From NCBI RefSeq assembly GCF_016625195.1, contig NZ_JACVUP010000001.1:310001-374000 (forward strand): a stretch of DNA of 64,000 nucleotides, written 5' to 3'. Below, one piece after another: positions 1 to 9,175 of this stretch (position 1 is the first letter of the stretch; each line of letters begins with the position of its first letter). Below the pieces are notes generated by a model that saw only the letters and a program-made list of their open reading frames with translations, was not told where the DNA came from and made no database searches. A program made the position numbers and the translations under genes. The stretch comes from Erwinia sp. S63. GTDB lineage: Bacteria > Pseudomonadota > Gammaproteobacteria > Enterobacterales > Enterobacteriaceae.

Positions 1-2
1 TC

Positions 3-1535
3 AACTTACAAGTGTGGCCGGGTGAGTCAGTGGCGCTAGTGGGAGAATCAGGCTCGGGTAAAACCCTGACCGCCCGCAGTTTGCTGGGATTATTGCCCGA
101 TGGCGCGGTGCTGACCGCCGATCGTTTTACCATCGATGGACGTGATATGCGTCAGGCCACTCGTCATGACTGGCACGCGCTGCGGGGACGTCGTATCGGC
201 TATGTGCTGCAGGATGCGCTGGTCTCGCTCGATCCACTGCGCCGTATTGGACAACAGCTGAGTGATGCGCTCAACGCGGCGGGACATCGTGAGGCGATTG
301 AGGAAAAGAGCCTGGCTCTGCTGAAAGCGGCAGGTATTCACGATGCTGAAAGCCGGCTGGCACGCTATCCGCACCAGCTATCCGGCGGCCAACGCCAGCG
401 TGCGCTGATTGCCACCGCGCTAGCAGGCAATCCAACGTTATTGATTGCCGATGAGCCGACCACCGCGTTGGATATGACGGTGCAGCGCCAGATTCTGCAA
501 CTGCTGGCTCAGCGCCGCCGGGAAGGGCATGGTCTGCTGCTGATCAGCCACGATCTGGCGGTGGTGGCGGAACTGGCAGATCGCGTGCTGGTGATGCGCG
601 ATGGTGAAGTGGTGGAGCAGGGCCACAGTGGCCCGCTGCTGCAGCGTCCGCAACATGCCTGGACACAGCGCCTGCTACGCGCGGTGCCAACCTCCGCCAC
701 GCGTGGGATGCGTTTGAGTGCCACCGAACCCACACTGTTACCGCCGCGTCCAAAGCCGGGCACCACGCCGTTGCTGGAAGGCATCAATCTGAATAAAGGC
801 TATGGCGATCGCCTGGTGCTCAACAATATCAATTTTCAGCTACATGCGGGTGAGACGCTGGGCGTGGTGGGCGAATCCGGCTCGGGGAAAACCTCGCTGG
901 TGAAAGTGGTGATGGGCTTAACGGAACCCGACAGCGGCACGCTACAGCTGGAAGGTGAACGTTGGGATCGCCTGCCAGAGAAAGCCCGTCGCGCACGCCG
1001 TGCCAGGCTGCAGCTGATCGCGCAGGACCCGTTTAGCTCTTTCGATCCACGCTACACGGTAGAAAAAATCATCGGTGAAAGCCTCGACAGCGTTGGCATC
1101 TATGGCGATGCGCGTCGACAGCGCGTGCGCCAGTTGCTGGATGAAGTGCAACTGGGTGACCGCTTCCTGCAGCGCTATCCACAACAGCTTTCTGGCGGGC
1201 AGCGCCAGCGCGTGGCGATTGCGCGCGCCTTTGCGCCAAATCCAGCGCTGCTGGTGGCCGATGAGCCAGTAAGCGCACTGGATGTCTCAGTGCAGGCACA
1301 GGTGCTGGATCTGCTGGCGGAGATGCAGGCCGAGCACGGCACTGCACTGCTGTTTATTTCCCACGATCTCGGCGTGATCCAGCATCTGGCGGATCGCGTG
1401 CTGGTGATGCAAAACGGACAGATCGTCGAGAGCGGAGCGCTAACCCAGGTGTTTGCCGCACCGCAGCATCCGTGGACGCAAAAACTACTTCAGGCGCTGC
1501 CGGTAATTCCCGACTGGCAGCCCGCACACGCTTAA
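3..1535 (+). CDS. ABC transporter, fused double ATP-binding protein (peptide/nickel type), 5'-truncated
   Basis: This is a cytoplasmic ATPase that should energise a peptide-type importer. Two complete nucleotide-binding domains lie in tandem, as in the DppD-DppF or GsiA arrangement. The first Walker A (GESGSGKT) lies about 10 residues after a GTG at 12, with signature LSGGQRQR and Walker [13 protein letters not shown]. The second half repeats [16 protein letters not shown] and [12 protein letters not shown]. The frame is open to the left edge, and the residues before the GTG (NLQ) continue the usual fold, so the true start lies outside the window and only a few dozen N-terminal residues are missing. 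A flavin monooxygenase follows 12 bases downstream, so the operon probably imports that enzyme's substrate. The substrate cannot be named from sequence. Confidence 0.93.
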   Translation, partial: NLQVWPGESVALVGESGSGKTLTARSLLGLLPDGAVLTADRFTIDGRDMRQATRHDWHALRGRRIGYVLQDALVSLDPLRRIGQQLSDALNAAGHREAIEEKSLALLKAAGIHDAESRLARYPHQLSGGQRQRALIATALAGNPTLLIADEPTTALDMTVQRQILQLLAQRRREGHGLLLISHDLAVVAELADRVLVMRDGEVVEQGHSGPLLQRPQHAWTQRLLRAVPTSATRGMRLSATEPTLLPPRPKPGTTPLLEGINLNKGYGDRLVLNNINFQLHAGETLGVVGESGSGKTSLVKVVMGLTEPDSGTLQLEGERWDRLPEKARRARRARLQLIAQDPFSSFDPRYTVEKIIGESLDSVGIYGDARRQRVRQLLDEVQLGDRFLQRYPQQLSGGQRQRVAIARAFAPNPALLVADEPVSALDVSVQAQVLDLLAEMQAEHGTALLFISHDLGVIQHLADRVLVMQNGQIVESGALTQVFAAPQHPWTQKLLQALPVIPDWQPAHA

Positions 1536-1547
1536 CAGGAGCATGTT

Positions 1548-2888
1548 ATGAGTCAGACACAACGCCAGCTGCGGCTGGGTGCCATCATTCAGGGTGTATC
1601 CGGCAACATGTCGGCATGGCGCCATCCTGATGCGGTGGCCGATGCCAGCATTAATGTAGATTACGTGCTGGATCTGGCACGCAAAGCGGAGCAAGCGAAG
1701 ATCGATTTTCTGTTTGTTGCCGATGGTTTGTACATCACACCTCAGTCGATCCCGCATTTTCTCAACCGCTTTGAGCCGATTACTTTGCTGTCCGCACTCT
1801 CGCTGGTGACGCAGAAAATCGGTTTAGTGGCGACGCTCTCCACCTCATACAGCGAGCCGTTTACCGTGGCACGCCAGTTTGCCAGTCTTGATCAACTGAG
1901 TGGTGGTCGGGTTGGCTGGAATGTGGTGACCTCGCCGCTTGAAGGTTCCGCGAAAAACTTCTCACGCGCCACTCATCCGGAGCACGATGAGCGCTACCGC
2001 GTCGCCAGCGAATATTTGCAGGTGGCGAAGGGATTGTGGGATTCGTGGGAACAGGATGCGTTCGTACGCGACAAGCAAACGGGACAGTTCTTTGATGCAG
2101 ACAAGCTGCATACCTTGAATCACAAGGGCAAATATTTTGCCGTGCAGGGGCCGTTAAACGTCGGCCGCTCGCCGCAGGGACGCCCAATTGTGTTCCAGGC
2201 GGGCGCTTCTGAAGCCGGCAAAGCGTTTGCGGCAGAAGCAGCAGATGCCATTTATACCCGCCAGGAGACGCTGGAAGAGGCGCGTGAATTTCGTGAAGAC
2301 GTACGCCGCCGCTTAGTGGCGCGTGGCCGCGATGCTGATGATATCCGCGTGTTCCAGGGTATCAGCGTGATCATTGGGGATACGGAACAGGACGCCGAGC
2401 GCCGTTATCAGCAAACCGCCGAGCTGGTCACTATCGATAAAGCGCTGGAATATCTGGGACGCTACTTCGAGCATCACGATTTCACTCAGTATGCGCTGGA
2501 TGAACCCTTCCCGGAGATTGGCGATCTCGGAGCGAACAGCTTCCGCAGCACCACCGATAAGATTAAGCAAAATGCGCGCGAGCGTGGGTTAACCTTGCGC
2601 CAGGCCGCGCTGGAGGAAGCCACACCGCGTCCGAGTTTCCTCGGCACTGCACAGCAAGTGGCAGACGGATTAGCGCAATGGTTCCTGGCGGGCGCAACCG
2701 ACGGCTTTATCGTGCGTGGCGGCACACCGACTGCGTTTGATGATTTCGTGGCGCAGGTGATTCCACTGCTGCAGGCGCGCGGGATCTATCGCAGCGAATA
2801 CGAAGGGGAGACCTTGCGTGAGAATCTGGGATTAGCCGAGCCGGAAAACCAGTTTGCTGCTCAACGCCGTCAGCAAGTCGTGGCTTAA
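1548..2888 (+). CDS. LLM-class FMN-dependent monooxygenase, NtaA/SnaA/DszA family
   Basis: A 446-residue bacterial-luciferase-fold enzyme. The family uses reduced FMN, supplied by a separate reductase, and O2 to split C-S or C-N bonds in compounds such as dibenzothiophene sulfone, nitrilotriacetate or N-acetyl-S-alkyl cysteines. The N-terminus (LRLGAIIQG), the [12 protein letters not shown] stretch near residue 120 and the [19 protein letters not shown] segment near 205 are typical. An AGGAG ribosome site precedes the ATG by six bases. It is the second gene of the transporter operon, which suggests use of an imported organosulfur or amino-carboxylate compound as a nutrient. No flavin reductase is visible nearby. 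Confidence 0.9.
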   Translation: MSQTQRQLRLGAIIQGVSGNMSAWRHPDAVADASINVDYVLDLARKAEQAKIDFLFVADGLYITPQSIPHFLNRFEPITLLSALSLVTQKIGLVATLSTSYSEPFTVARQFASLDQLSGGRVGWNVVTSPLEGSAKNFSRATHPEHDERYRVASEYLQVAKGLWDSWEQDAFVRDKQTGQFFDADKLHTLNHKGKYFAVQGPLNVGRSPQGRPIVFQAGASEAGKAFAAEAADAIYTRQETLEEAREFREDVRRRLVARGRDADDIRVFQGISVIIGDTEQDAERRYQQTAELVTIDKALEYLGRYFEHHDFTQYALDEPFPEIGDLGANSFRSTTDKIKQNARERGLTLRQAALEEATPRPSFLGTAQQVADGLAQWFLAGATDGFIVRGGTPTAFDDFVAQVIPLLQARGIYRSEYEGETLRENLGLAEPENQFAAQRRQQVVA

Positions 2889-2934
2889 CAGGACAATCCG
2901 CAGTTCAGGCGAACAAAAGGAACACCCACTTTGG

Positions 2935-2968
2935 CCACAGCATCTTAACATCAGTAAAGGTGCTGTGG
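2935..2968. terminator. Possible weak hairpin between convergent genes
   Basis: CCACAGCA and TGCTGTGG form an 8-bp inverted repeat with an 18-base loop in the gap between the converging monooxygenase and PhnD-like genes. There is no T-run, so its role as terminator is tentative. Confidence 0.3.
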
Positions 2969-3006
2969 ATTGCAGGCTCGCATCAGCAAAAAATCTGCCG
3001 CTGCAA

Positions 3007-3792
3007 TCAAAGTGCCGTCACACCATACTCCGCAGCCTGAACTTCCCACGCTTGCACCTCATCGTAGAATGCACGTTCTGGCACCGCAAAACCGCTGATC
3101 AGGCTCGCCGCCAGCAGCTGCTGATACTTCTTATCAGTAGTGAGTTCGGTCAGTGCGCTGCGCAAATGCTCAAGCGTTTGAGCATCGGTTTTTGCTGAGG
3201 TGATTAACGGCAGTGCGGCACACAGCGGGGTTTCGCCAATGATCTCTAACCCGGCCAGTTCTTCAGGGTGATGAGCACGCAACAGCGCCCAGGTGATGCA
3301 ATCGATCGCCGCGATATCCGCTCGTTGTTCACGCAACGCGGCTAACGATTGACGATGGCTGCCACTCTGCAGCGCTTCACTGAAGAAATGCCCGTCGTGC
3401 GCCAATGGCGCGATCACGTAGCGCAGCGAGTTGTAGCCCGAGTGCGAGTCATCACTGTTGCATACGGCGCGGCGACCACGAAAATCGCTCAGGGTGAGAT
3501 TTTCATCCTCTTTGCGCGCCACCAGCCAGCTGCGATAGCGAAGTCCCTCACAGCCTTGCGCGCTGGATTGAAATGCCCCAACCAGTTGGACATCAGGCAA
3601 TAAAGCAACCAGCGGATAGCCACAGGTCTGGCTTAACAGCAAATCAGCGTCGTGCCAGTGGGGTAAGAGATCGTTGTGCCACTCAACCTCAGCCTGCACG
3701 CCGCGTTGTTTCAGCAGCGTCGTTAGCGCTACGGTCAGGCCAAGCGTCGTCGGATGATGGATATCGTACATCGGCAGTGAAATGATCGGCAT
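3007..3792 (-). CDS. PhnD-like substrate-binding-domain protein without signal peptide
   Basis: A 261-residue protein with the fold of phosphonate/phosphite-type periplasmic binding proteins (PhnD/SsuA/transferrin superfamily). Recognisable parts are the LSQTCGYPLV stretch near residue 55, the SDFRGRRAVCNSDDSHSGYN segment near 105 and the ADIAAIDCITWALL motif near 160. The ATG at 3792 is preferred because AAGGA sits eight bases upstream. No secretion signal precedes the domain, so it is probably cytoplasmic or a sensor-like orphan; there is no permease or ATPase beside it. The gene starts 104 bases inside the upstream desaturase gene, a long overlap. Ligand unknown. Confidence 0.75.
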   Translation of the reverse strand: MPIISLPMYDIHHPTTLGLTVALTTLLKQRGVQAEVEWHNDLLPHWHDADLLLSQTCGYPLVALLPDVQLVGAFQSSAQGCEGLRYRSWLVARKEDENLTLSDFRGRRAVCNSDDSHSGYNSLRYVIAPLAHDGHFFSEALQSGSHRQSLAALREQRADIAAIDCITWALLRAHHPEELAGLEIIGETPLCAALPLITSAKTDAQTLEHLRSALTELTTDKKYQQLLAASLISGFAVPERAFYDEVQAWEVQAAEYGVTAL

Positions 3793-4738
3793 GCTGTGCA
3801 TCCTTGTGCGTTCCCGGATGGGCGTTGACGTTGACCGATTTGCGCCAGAAACACAGCAACCACTCGCCATATCCAGCGACGCGGAAACCGTGATTGCGCT
3901 GATGGTAGCCGTCGCGATACAGCAGATAGACTTTGCGCAAGCCGTACCAGGGCAAACCGGGCAGATCGTGATGTACAGAATGATAGTTGAGATTCAGAAA
4001 TAGCAAACGCCATGGCCAGGCGGCTTCATTGTTCACGGAGCGTGCCAGCGGGGCTTCTTCTGCGCGATGCTCGTAGAAAGATCGTATTTTGGTCAACGCC
4101 AATGCCGGATAACTCACGGCAACCACGAACCACAGCGGCGATAATCCTTGCTGCTGCATCCAGTAAAAAAGCCCGCCTAGCAGCGTCAGATGAACCATCC
4201 ACATAGTAATAGCCGCACGATCCCGTGCCAACACCATCACTTTCAGCGTGGCCGCAATATCCAGCAGCGGACCTAACAGCAAACGGCCGGGAAATGTATT
4301 ACGCAGGTGAATCAAGCGTTGCTGCCACGGCTTGAGCTGTGCCCAGCGTTCTGGCGACAGGTAATAAGTTTCCGGATCTTCATCCGGTTCGGTCAGAGTG
4401 TGATTGCGGTGATGCGCCAGATGGGAATCGCGATACAGCCCATAGGGATACCACACCGCCAGCGGCAGGGTACCAAACAGCTGGTTGAGCCTTGGAAAAC
4501 GCGTGGGATGGCCATGGATCAGCTCATGCTGCAGCGACATATACCAGGTGGTGAACACAATCAGCAGCAGAGTGGTTAAAAACAGACCCAGCGTTTGCCA
4601 ATAGATGACGCAGCCAAACCAGCCGCCATACACCCCGGCCATCAGCGCCCAGGTGGGCAGTTCACTGCGCCACAGCCAATTGCGGCCCAGCTGGTGCACC
4701 ACTTCACGCTGGTGTGCATTGATATAGTCGTTTGCCAT
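3689..4738 (-). CDS. Membrane fatty acid desaturase family protein
   Basis: A 349-residue integral membrane di-iron enzyme that would introduce a double bond, or hydroxylate, an acyl or similar hydrophobic chain. The three histidine clusters of the family are present: HELIHGH near residue 70, HLAHHRNH near 107 and YHSVHHDLP near 250, with hydrophobic segments between them. I start at MANDYIN (ATG at 4738); a GTG at 4804 would add 22 unconvincing residues. No strong ribosome site is visible at either. The last 34 codons overlap the start of the PhnD-like gene in another frame, and this tail is rich in charged residues unlike the family core, so it may be a read-on extension. It does not resemble the usual acyl-ACP housekeeping enzymes. 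Confidence 0.8.
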   Translation of the reverse strand: MANDYINAHQREVVHQLGRNWLWRSELPTWALMAGVYGGWFGCVIYWQTLGLFLTTLLLIVFTTWYMSLQHELIHGHPTRFPRLNQLFGTLPLAVWYPYGLYRDSHLAHHRNHTLTEPDEDPETYYLSPERWAQLKPWQQRLIHLRNTFPGRLLLGPLLDIAATLKVMVLARDRAAITMWMVHLTLLGGLFYWMQQQGLSPLWFVVAVSYPALALTKIRSFYEHRAEEAPLARSVNNEAAWPWRLLFLNLNYHSVHHDLPGLPWYGLRKVYLLYRDGYHQRNHGFRVAGYGEWLLCFWRKSVNVNAHPGTHKDAQHADHFTADVRYPSSDDAWPDRSANDAAETTRRAG

Positions 4739-4955
4739 GCGGATGCCATAAACCTGTGAATCGGATATATTCCACGCAAGATGATTGATCACCGTGATAA
4801 ACACAAAGACCGTGTTTTTATGACTTATGCAAAAAAGTTGATGAAGCGCGCGAAAACTATTGGCTATCAGTCACCTCTCGCCTGGCGTAACCTTTCTCCA
4901 TCGAAACTTAATGCATCATGTGCGGGCCAGTGCGGTCCCCCTGGAGAATTTCACC

Positions 4956-5978
4956 ATGAAAAAGATTGGCTTCTTATCCTTTGGTCACTGGACCCCGTCA
5001 TCGCAGTCAGCCACCCGTTCCGCTCAGGATGTGTTACTGCAATCCATCGATTTAGCGGTGGCTGCAGAAGAGCTGGGCGCGGATGGCGCTTACTATCGCG
5101 TGCACCACTTTGCGCGTCAGTTAAGTTCACCGTTCCCGCTGCTGGCGGCGGTCGGTGCCAAAACCAATCGCATTGAGATTGGTACTGGCGTGATCGATAT
5201 GCGTTATGAAAACCCGCTGTATATGGCGGAAGATGCCGGTGCGGCAGACCTGATTTCTAACGGTCGTCTGCAACTCGGTCTGAGCCGCGGCTCCCCGGAG
5301 CAGGTGATTGAAGGCTATCGCTACTTTGGTTTTAACCCGAAAGAGGGTGAAACCGATGCCGATATGGGACGTCGTCACACCGAAGAGTTGCTGGAAGTGC
5401 TGCGCGGTGAGGGTTTTGCTAAACCGAATCCACAGCCGATGTTCCCGAATCCACCGGGCTTACTGCGTCTGGAGCCATTCTCAGAAGGGCTGCGTGAGCG
5501 TATCTGGTGGGGTTCCGGTTCAAATGCGACATCAGTTTGGGCAGCACAGCAGGGTATGAATCTGCAAAGCTCCACACTGAAGGATGATGAAACTGGCGAG
5601 CCGTTCCACATCCAGCAGGCCAAACAGATTCGCGCTTACCGTGAAGCCTGGAAAGCCGCCGGACATCAGCGCACGCCGCGTGTGTCAGTGAGCCGCAGTA
5701 TCTTTGCGCTGACCAATGATATCGACCGTGCTTACTTTGGTCGCAGTGGTCAGGATCAGGACTCCGTGGGCTTCCTCGATGAGAAAACCCGCGCCATCTT
5801 TGGTCGTAGCTATGCCGCAGAGCCTGAACAGCTGATCAAACAGCTGGCACAGGACGAAGGGATTGCCGAAGCCGATACGCTGCTGCTCACCATCCCGAAC
5901 CAGCTGGGCGTGGATTACTGCGCGCACGTGATGGAAAGCATCCTGACCCATGTGGCACCGGAGCTGGGCTGGCGTTAA
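4956..5978 (+). CDS. LLM-class flavin-dependent oxidoreductase (luciferase-like)
   Basis: A 340-residue single-domain luciferase-fold enzyme that should use FMNH2 and O2. The N-terminus KKIGFLSFGHW, the ELGADGAYYRVHHFARQ stretch near residue 40 and GRLQLGLSRGSPE near 100 fit the LLM family of short alkanal-monooxygenase-like proteins, distinct from the longer NtaA/DszA group elsewhere in this window. The ATG follows GGAG with proper spacing; an upstream in-frame ATG at 4860 lacks one. It is divergent from the desaturase gene with about 220 bases between, and is closed by a strong hairpin, so it is probably monocistronic. Substrate unknown. Confidence 0.88.
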   Translation: MKKIGFLSFGHWTPSSQSATRSAQDVLLQSIDLAVAAEELGADGAYYRVHHFARQLSSPFPLLAAVGAKTNRIEIGTGVIDMRYENPLYMAEDAGAADLISNGRLQLGLSRGSPEQVIEGYRYFGFNPKEGETDADMGRRHTEELLEVLRGEGFAKPNPQPMFPNPPGLLRLEPFSEGLRERIWWGSGSNATSVWAAQQGMNLQSSTLKDDETGEPFHIQQAKQIRAYREAWKAAGHQRTPRVSVSRSIFALTNDIDRAYFGRSGQDQDSVGFLDEKTRAIFGRSYAAEPEQLIKQLAQDEGIAEADTLLLTIPNQLGVDYCAHVMESILTHVAPELGWR

Positions 5979-5982
5979 AACT

Positions 5983-6014
5983 AAAGAGGCGCACTTTGCG
6001 AAGTGCGCCTCTTT
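5983..6014. terminator. Bidirectional rho-independent terminator
   Basis: A perfect 14-bp stem (AAAGAGGCGCACTT / AAGTGCGCCTCTTT) with a TGCG loop sits between two convergent genes, with A and T tracts on both sides. Confidence 0.92.
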
Positions 6015-6016
6015 TC

Positions 6017-6844
6017 TTAATTAACCCCTAACTCCCACCACAGCTTATCCAATGCGTAGTAGCGGTCGCGCTCGCTTTCGGGTTGGTTGAGGTCGCGTTT
6101 CCATGGCTTAGCCAGAATAAAGTGAAGATTCTTCACTTCATCCTCTTGCCACATGGCGCTGTGCTGGAACGGCAGTGTTTTCAGCGCGTTGTAGATATAC
6201 GGCAGCGGCAGCCAGCGATTCTCAAACACTTCATTAAGTAAATCCTGTTCAGAGAACGGGTAGCGGCGTAGATCAGTGATAGCAGCGACTTTTTGCTGTA
6301 GCCAGCTAAACACCTCTTGATTCGGTTCGAGCACCAAAAAGCCACCATTCAGATAGCGGTCCAGGCTGGCAGGAGCCGCTTCACCGCGATCCTGCCAGGT
6401 GTAATGGCAATTTTCCGGCTGCCAGCTGGCGGGATAACTGGCGATTTTATTCGGATTGCAGCGACAGGCGTGGCAGGCGGCCAGCGCATGATCGCCAAGG
6501 TCCAGCGTAAACAGCTCATCCATATTGCGCAGCACCAGCATGTCGGCATCAAGAAATACCACGCGCTCACAGCCGGTCAGTTCCCATGCCCGCAGCTTGC
6601 TCCACACTTCACCAAATTGCGCAGAGGCATAATGCTGCTCCAGTTCCGCATTCGGCATTAGAGGATCGACTGGATGAATCACACAGCCCATCGCCTGCAA
6701 GGCTTCACGCGTTTCGATGTCAATTGCATCGGTCACCATCACAATCAATGGCCATGCGGTTTCGCTGCGTTTCAGTGAACGGTGCAGCGCTTTCACGCCG
6801 ATAAAATAATCCGGTTGTGTCAGTAGTGTTACCCAGGCGTACAT
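6017..6844 (-). CDS. Glycosyltransferase family 8 (glycogenin/galactosyltransferase-like)
   Basis: A 275-residue retaining glycosyltransferase that should use a UDP-sugar. The DxD metal motif is visible in VVFLDADMLVLRN near residue 95, after the family start YAWVTLLTQPDYF. A downstream LNGGFLVLEPN segment is the usual acceptor-side motif. The start at 6844 is supported by a GGGGGAGGA ribosome site. It lies 20 bases after the FAD-linked oxidase gene and is clearly cotranscribed with it. No other polysaccharide gene is nearby, so the acceptor is unknown. Confidence 0.88.
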   Translation of the reverse strand: MYAWVTLLTQPDYFIGVKALHRSLKRSETAWPLIVMVTDAIDIETREALQAMGCVIHPVDPLMPNAELEQHYASAQFGEVWSKLRAWELTGCERVVFLDADMLVLRNMDELFTLDLGDHALAACHACRCNPNKIASYPASWQPENCHYTWQDRGEAAPASLDRYLNGGFLVLEPNQEVFSWLQQKVAAITDLRRYPFSEQDLLNEVFENRWLPLPYIYNALKTLPFQHSAMWQEDEVKNLHFILAKPWKRDLNQPESERDRYYALDKLWWELGVN

Positions 6845-6864
6845 AAATCCTCCCCCGTCAAAAT

Positions 6865-8247
6865 TCAATCAAACAAAGCCGTGACATAGTCATTGCTAAA
6901 ACGACGCTGCGGATCGAGTTGTTCCCGCACCGCGCGAAACGCATCCCACTGTGGATAGATATCCCGCCAGCTGTAGCGCTGCGGATCGTAGTATTTGCCC
7001 CAGTGCGGTCGTCCGCCTTCTGCTGCCAGCAATTTCTCCACCTCGGTGAGGAAATGCAGACCGTCCTGTGACAGCGAACCGTCATCGGCGTAATAGACCA
7101 CGAAGCCAAAGAAACAGGTCGGCTGCTGATAAGCCGGACTGAGCCAGGCTTCTGACGCGCCAGTACAACGCAGGATAATGGGATAGTGCATGTGCGGATG
7201 ATTCTCCGCATACCAGGCTTTGATTTTGCCGATAATTTCCGGTGTCTTATCCAGCGGCACGCCAATTTCCACGTTGATTTGCGGCACGGCAATGCCGCGA
7301 CAAAACAGCTGGTAGATATCGCCGCTGAGGTCGGTGAAATCGCGGAAGCGCGTGACGGTGCGAAACTGCTTACCGCCTTTGCCTTCAATCTGTGTATCAC
7401 GATGCATCTGCGCCAGCGTCTGATCGATGGTGTCATTCAAACTGCTGTCAGTGTCATCGCCATGCTCGATCACCTCGCCGCCATTGGCGTGCCACGCTTG
7501 CACATCCACTTCACTGGCGGGGTTGGCATTCCAGACGTGCATCAGGTTGTCATCCACAAACCACCAGGCTTTGCTCAGTTCATATTGCTGATTCCAGCGC
7601 GGCAGATCCTGCTCCAGGGTATCGGCGGACTCGGCAAATTTATGGCAGGTAAACAAACGAAACGGCTGGGTGCGCATCGTCACCGCAGTCACTATCCCCA
7701 GCGATCCTAGTGAGGTCTGCGCCGCCGGGAAATCGGGCTCACCCCGCTGAAATTCCCGCACGCTGCCATCGGCCATCACCATGCGGATACTCAACGCTTC
7801 ATCCGCCAGAGAACTCTGATTCAGGCCCTGACCATGGGTGCCGGTAGCCATGGCACCGGCCAGTGTCTGCACGGATATCACGCCCGGCGAACAGGCCAGC
7901 ATGCGATGGCGTTCGGTAAGAGCATCGAACACCTGTTGCAACACCGTACCGGCTGCGAAGGTGATGCTGGTATCATCTTCGCCCAGCACGCCTTGCATCG
8001 CGCTGAGATCCAGCAACAGATCGTCAGCATTCACACACAGCATGCGTCCGGGTGAAAGGCGACTGCCAATCACCCGCACTTTACCGCTGGAGGATTTTAG
8101 GCGTTGTTGCAGTTCCGCTTCATTTTGCGGCTGAAAGACTTGCTGGCGTTGACCCACCACGGTGTTTTGCGCCCAGTTCCAGAGTGCGCTGTCTTGCTCA
8201 GTGTTACCTGTGTTGCGTAAGGGATAAAGATGGGAATCTCTGTTCAC
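6865..8247 (-). CDS. FAD-linked oxidase, aldonolactone-oxidase-like (D-arabinono-1,4-lactone oxidase family)
   Basis: A 460-residue flavoprotein of the VAO/PCMH fold. The FAD-binding half (residues about 35-205) shows KVRVIGSRLSPGRML and the CSPGVISVQTLAGAMATGTHG loop. The C-terminal half ends WRDIYPQWDAFRAVREQLDPQRRFSNDYVTAL, very like sugar-lactone oxidases. The residue before the pyrophosphate loop is not the histidine used for covalent FAD in some members. It is the first gene of a two-gene unit with the glycosyltransferase and follows the TetR gene. It may oxidise an aldonolactone or a polyol; the substrate is inferred only from family. Confidence 0.86.
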   Translation of the reverse strand: MNRDSHLYPLRNTGNTEQDSALWNWAQNTVVGQRQQVFQPQNEAELQQRLKSSSGKVRVIGSRLSPGRMLCVNADDLLLDLSAMQGVLGEDDTSITFAAGTVLQQVFDALTERHRMLACSPGVISVQTLAGAMATGTHGQGLNQSSLADEALSIRMVMADGSVREFQRGEPDFPAAQTSLGSLGIVTAVTMRTQPFRLFTCHKFAESADTLEQDLPRWNQQYELSKAWWFVDDNLMHVWNANPASEVDVQAWHANGGEVIEHGDDTDSSLNDTIDQTLAQMHRDTQIEGKGGKQFRTVTRFRDFTDLSGDIYQLFCRGIAVPQINVEIGVPLDKTPEIIGKIKAWYAENHPHMHYPIILRCTGASEAWLSPAYQQPTCFFGFVVYYADDGSLSQDGLHFLTEVEKLLAAEGGRPHWGKYYDPQRYSWRDIYPQWDAFRAVREQLDPQRRFSNDYVTALFD

Positions 8248-8256
8248 TACGGCGTT

Positions 8257-8327
8257 CCTTAGACTGAGGTCTGTGACGGTCCCAAGGCTTTAAGCGTAGA
8301 CCATCACAGCGGCGCACAGGTCTAAGG
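8257..8327. promoter_or_regulatory. Composite inverted repeat, candidate operator or hairpin
   Basis: CCTTAGAC (8257-8264) pairs with GTCTAAGG (8320-8327), and inside these CTGTGACGG (8271-8279) pairs with CCATCACAG (8301-8309) with one mismatch. The structure fills the gap between the TetR stop codon and the oxidase start. It could be the regulator's operator upstream of the oxidase or an RNA hairpin after the TetR gene; there is no T-run. Confidence 0.45.
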
Positions 8328-8963
8328 TGTTTTGCGGATATAGCGCAGGGTGGCAGTGACAGCCAGCTGGCGGTTACGGCGGATGCTGTCCTCTTCCGTA
8401 TCCTCCGGGGTGAACAGGAAGTGGAAGGTGTAGCGGTTGGCGACGTGGTGCACACAGATACTACTTAGCAGGCGGTGCACGTCCACGGTGTTCAGGCCAT
8501 CAATAAAGATGCCTTGCTGCTGGCCGCGCGTCAGGATGTCATCCAGCAGATCCAGCGTACTTTTGTTTAACGCTTTAATGCGCTCAGATTGCACAATGTA
8601 GCGGCCGCGCAACAGGTTCTCCGTACACACTAAACGCATGAAATCCTGATGGGTAGCGTGATAGTCGAAGCTGGCTTCAACCAGTTTAATCATCGCCTGC
8701 TCGGGTTCCATTTGTGCAAGGTTCAATCCGGTTTCGTGTTCACGAATCGCCTGATAGACCTGCTCCAGCACCTCGATATACAGCTTCTCTTTATTGATGA
8801 AGTGATACACCACCATGCGTTTGGTGGTTTGCGCGTGTTCAGCAATCTGCTCGAGGCGTGCGCCCTGCATACCGAACTCGGCGAAGGTTTTCAGGGCACC
8901 GGCAAGGATGCGTTTTTTCAGCCCTTCCGGGTCATTTTTACGTTTCGTTGTAGTGTCCGACAT
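8322..8963 (-). CDS. TetR family transcriptional regulator (RutR/YcdC-like C-terminal domain)
   Basis: A 213-residue repressor-type protein. The N-terminal HTH spans roughly residues 15-65 (ILAGALKTFAEFGMQGARL followed by IAEHAQTTKRMVVYHFINKE). The C-terminal part (AMIKLVEASFDYHATHQDFMRLVCTENLLRGRYI) resembles the YcdC/RutR ligand domain. The ATG at 8963 is chosen over a TTG at 8987. The gene ends 74 bases before the oxidase start on the same strand, so it probably controls the oxidase/glycosyltransferase genes and perhaps itself. It is divergent from the metQ-like operon. Effector unknown. Confidence 0.88.
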   Translation of the reverse strand: MSDTTTKRKNDPEGLKKRILAGALKTFAEFGMQGARLEQIAEHAQTTKRMVVYHFINKEKLYIEVLEQVYQAIREHETGLNLAQMEPEQAMIKLVEASFDYHATHQDFMRLVCTENLLRGRYIVQSERIKALNKSTLDLLDDILTRGQQQGIFIDGLNTVDVHRLLSSICVHHVANRYTFHFLFTPEDTEEDSIRRNRQLAVTATLRYIRKTP

Positions 8964-9175
8964 AGCGCTCAATAACAGGTCAATCAAAACGGCATGGTAT
9001 CACAGCCGTCCGTTCACTTGTGGCGATGCGAGCGGCTGTGTGTCTTTATTCTTTTCAGGAATAGCATTCCCGGATAAATCATAATGCAGGAATAAGCATC
9101 TACGTATACTGCGGCTATCTGTTCATCACGACAGTGTACTTTGACCGCTGCAATTATAACGATTAGGAAATAACT

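Noticed and set aside
7186..7710. 174-codon + strand open frame inside the FAD-linked oxidase gene
   Set aside because: No domain and no ribosome site; the minus-strand gene explains the region.
8964..9175. MetJ box upstream of the metQNI-like operon
   Set aside because: No tandem AGACGTCT-like octamers were found between the TetR start and the metQ-like gene.
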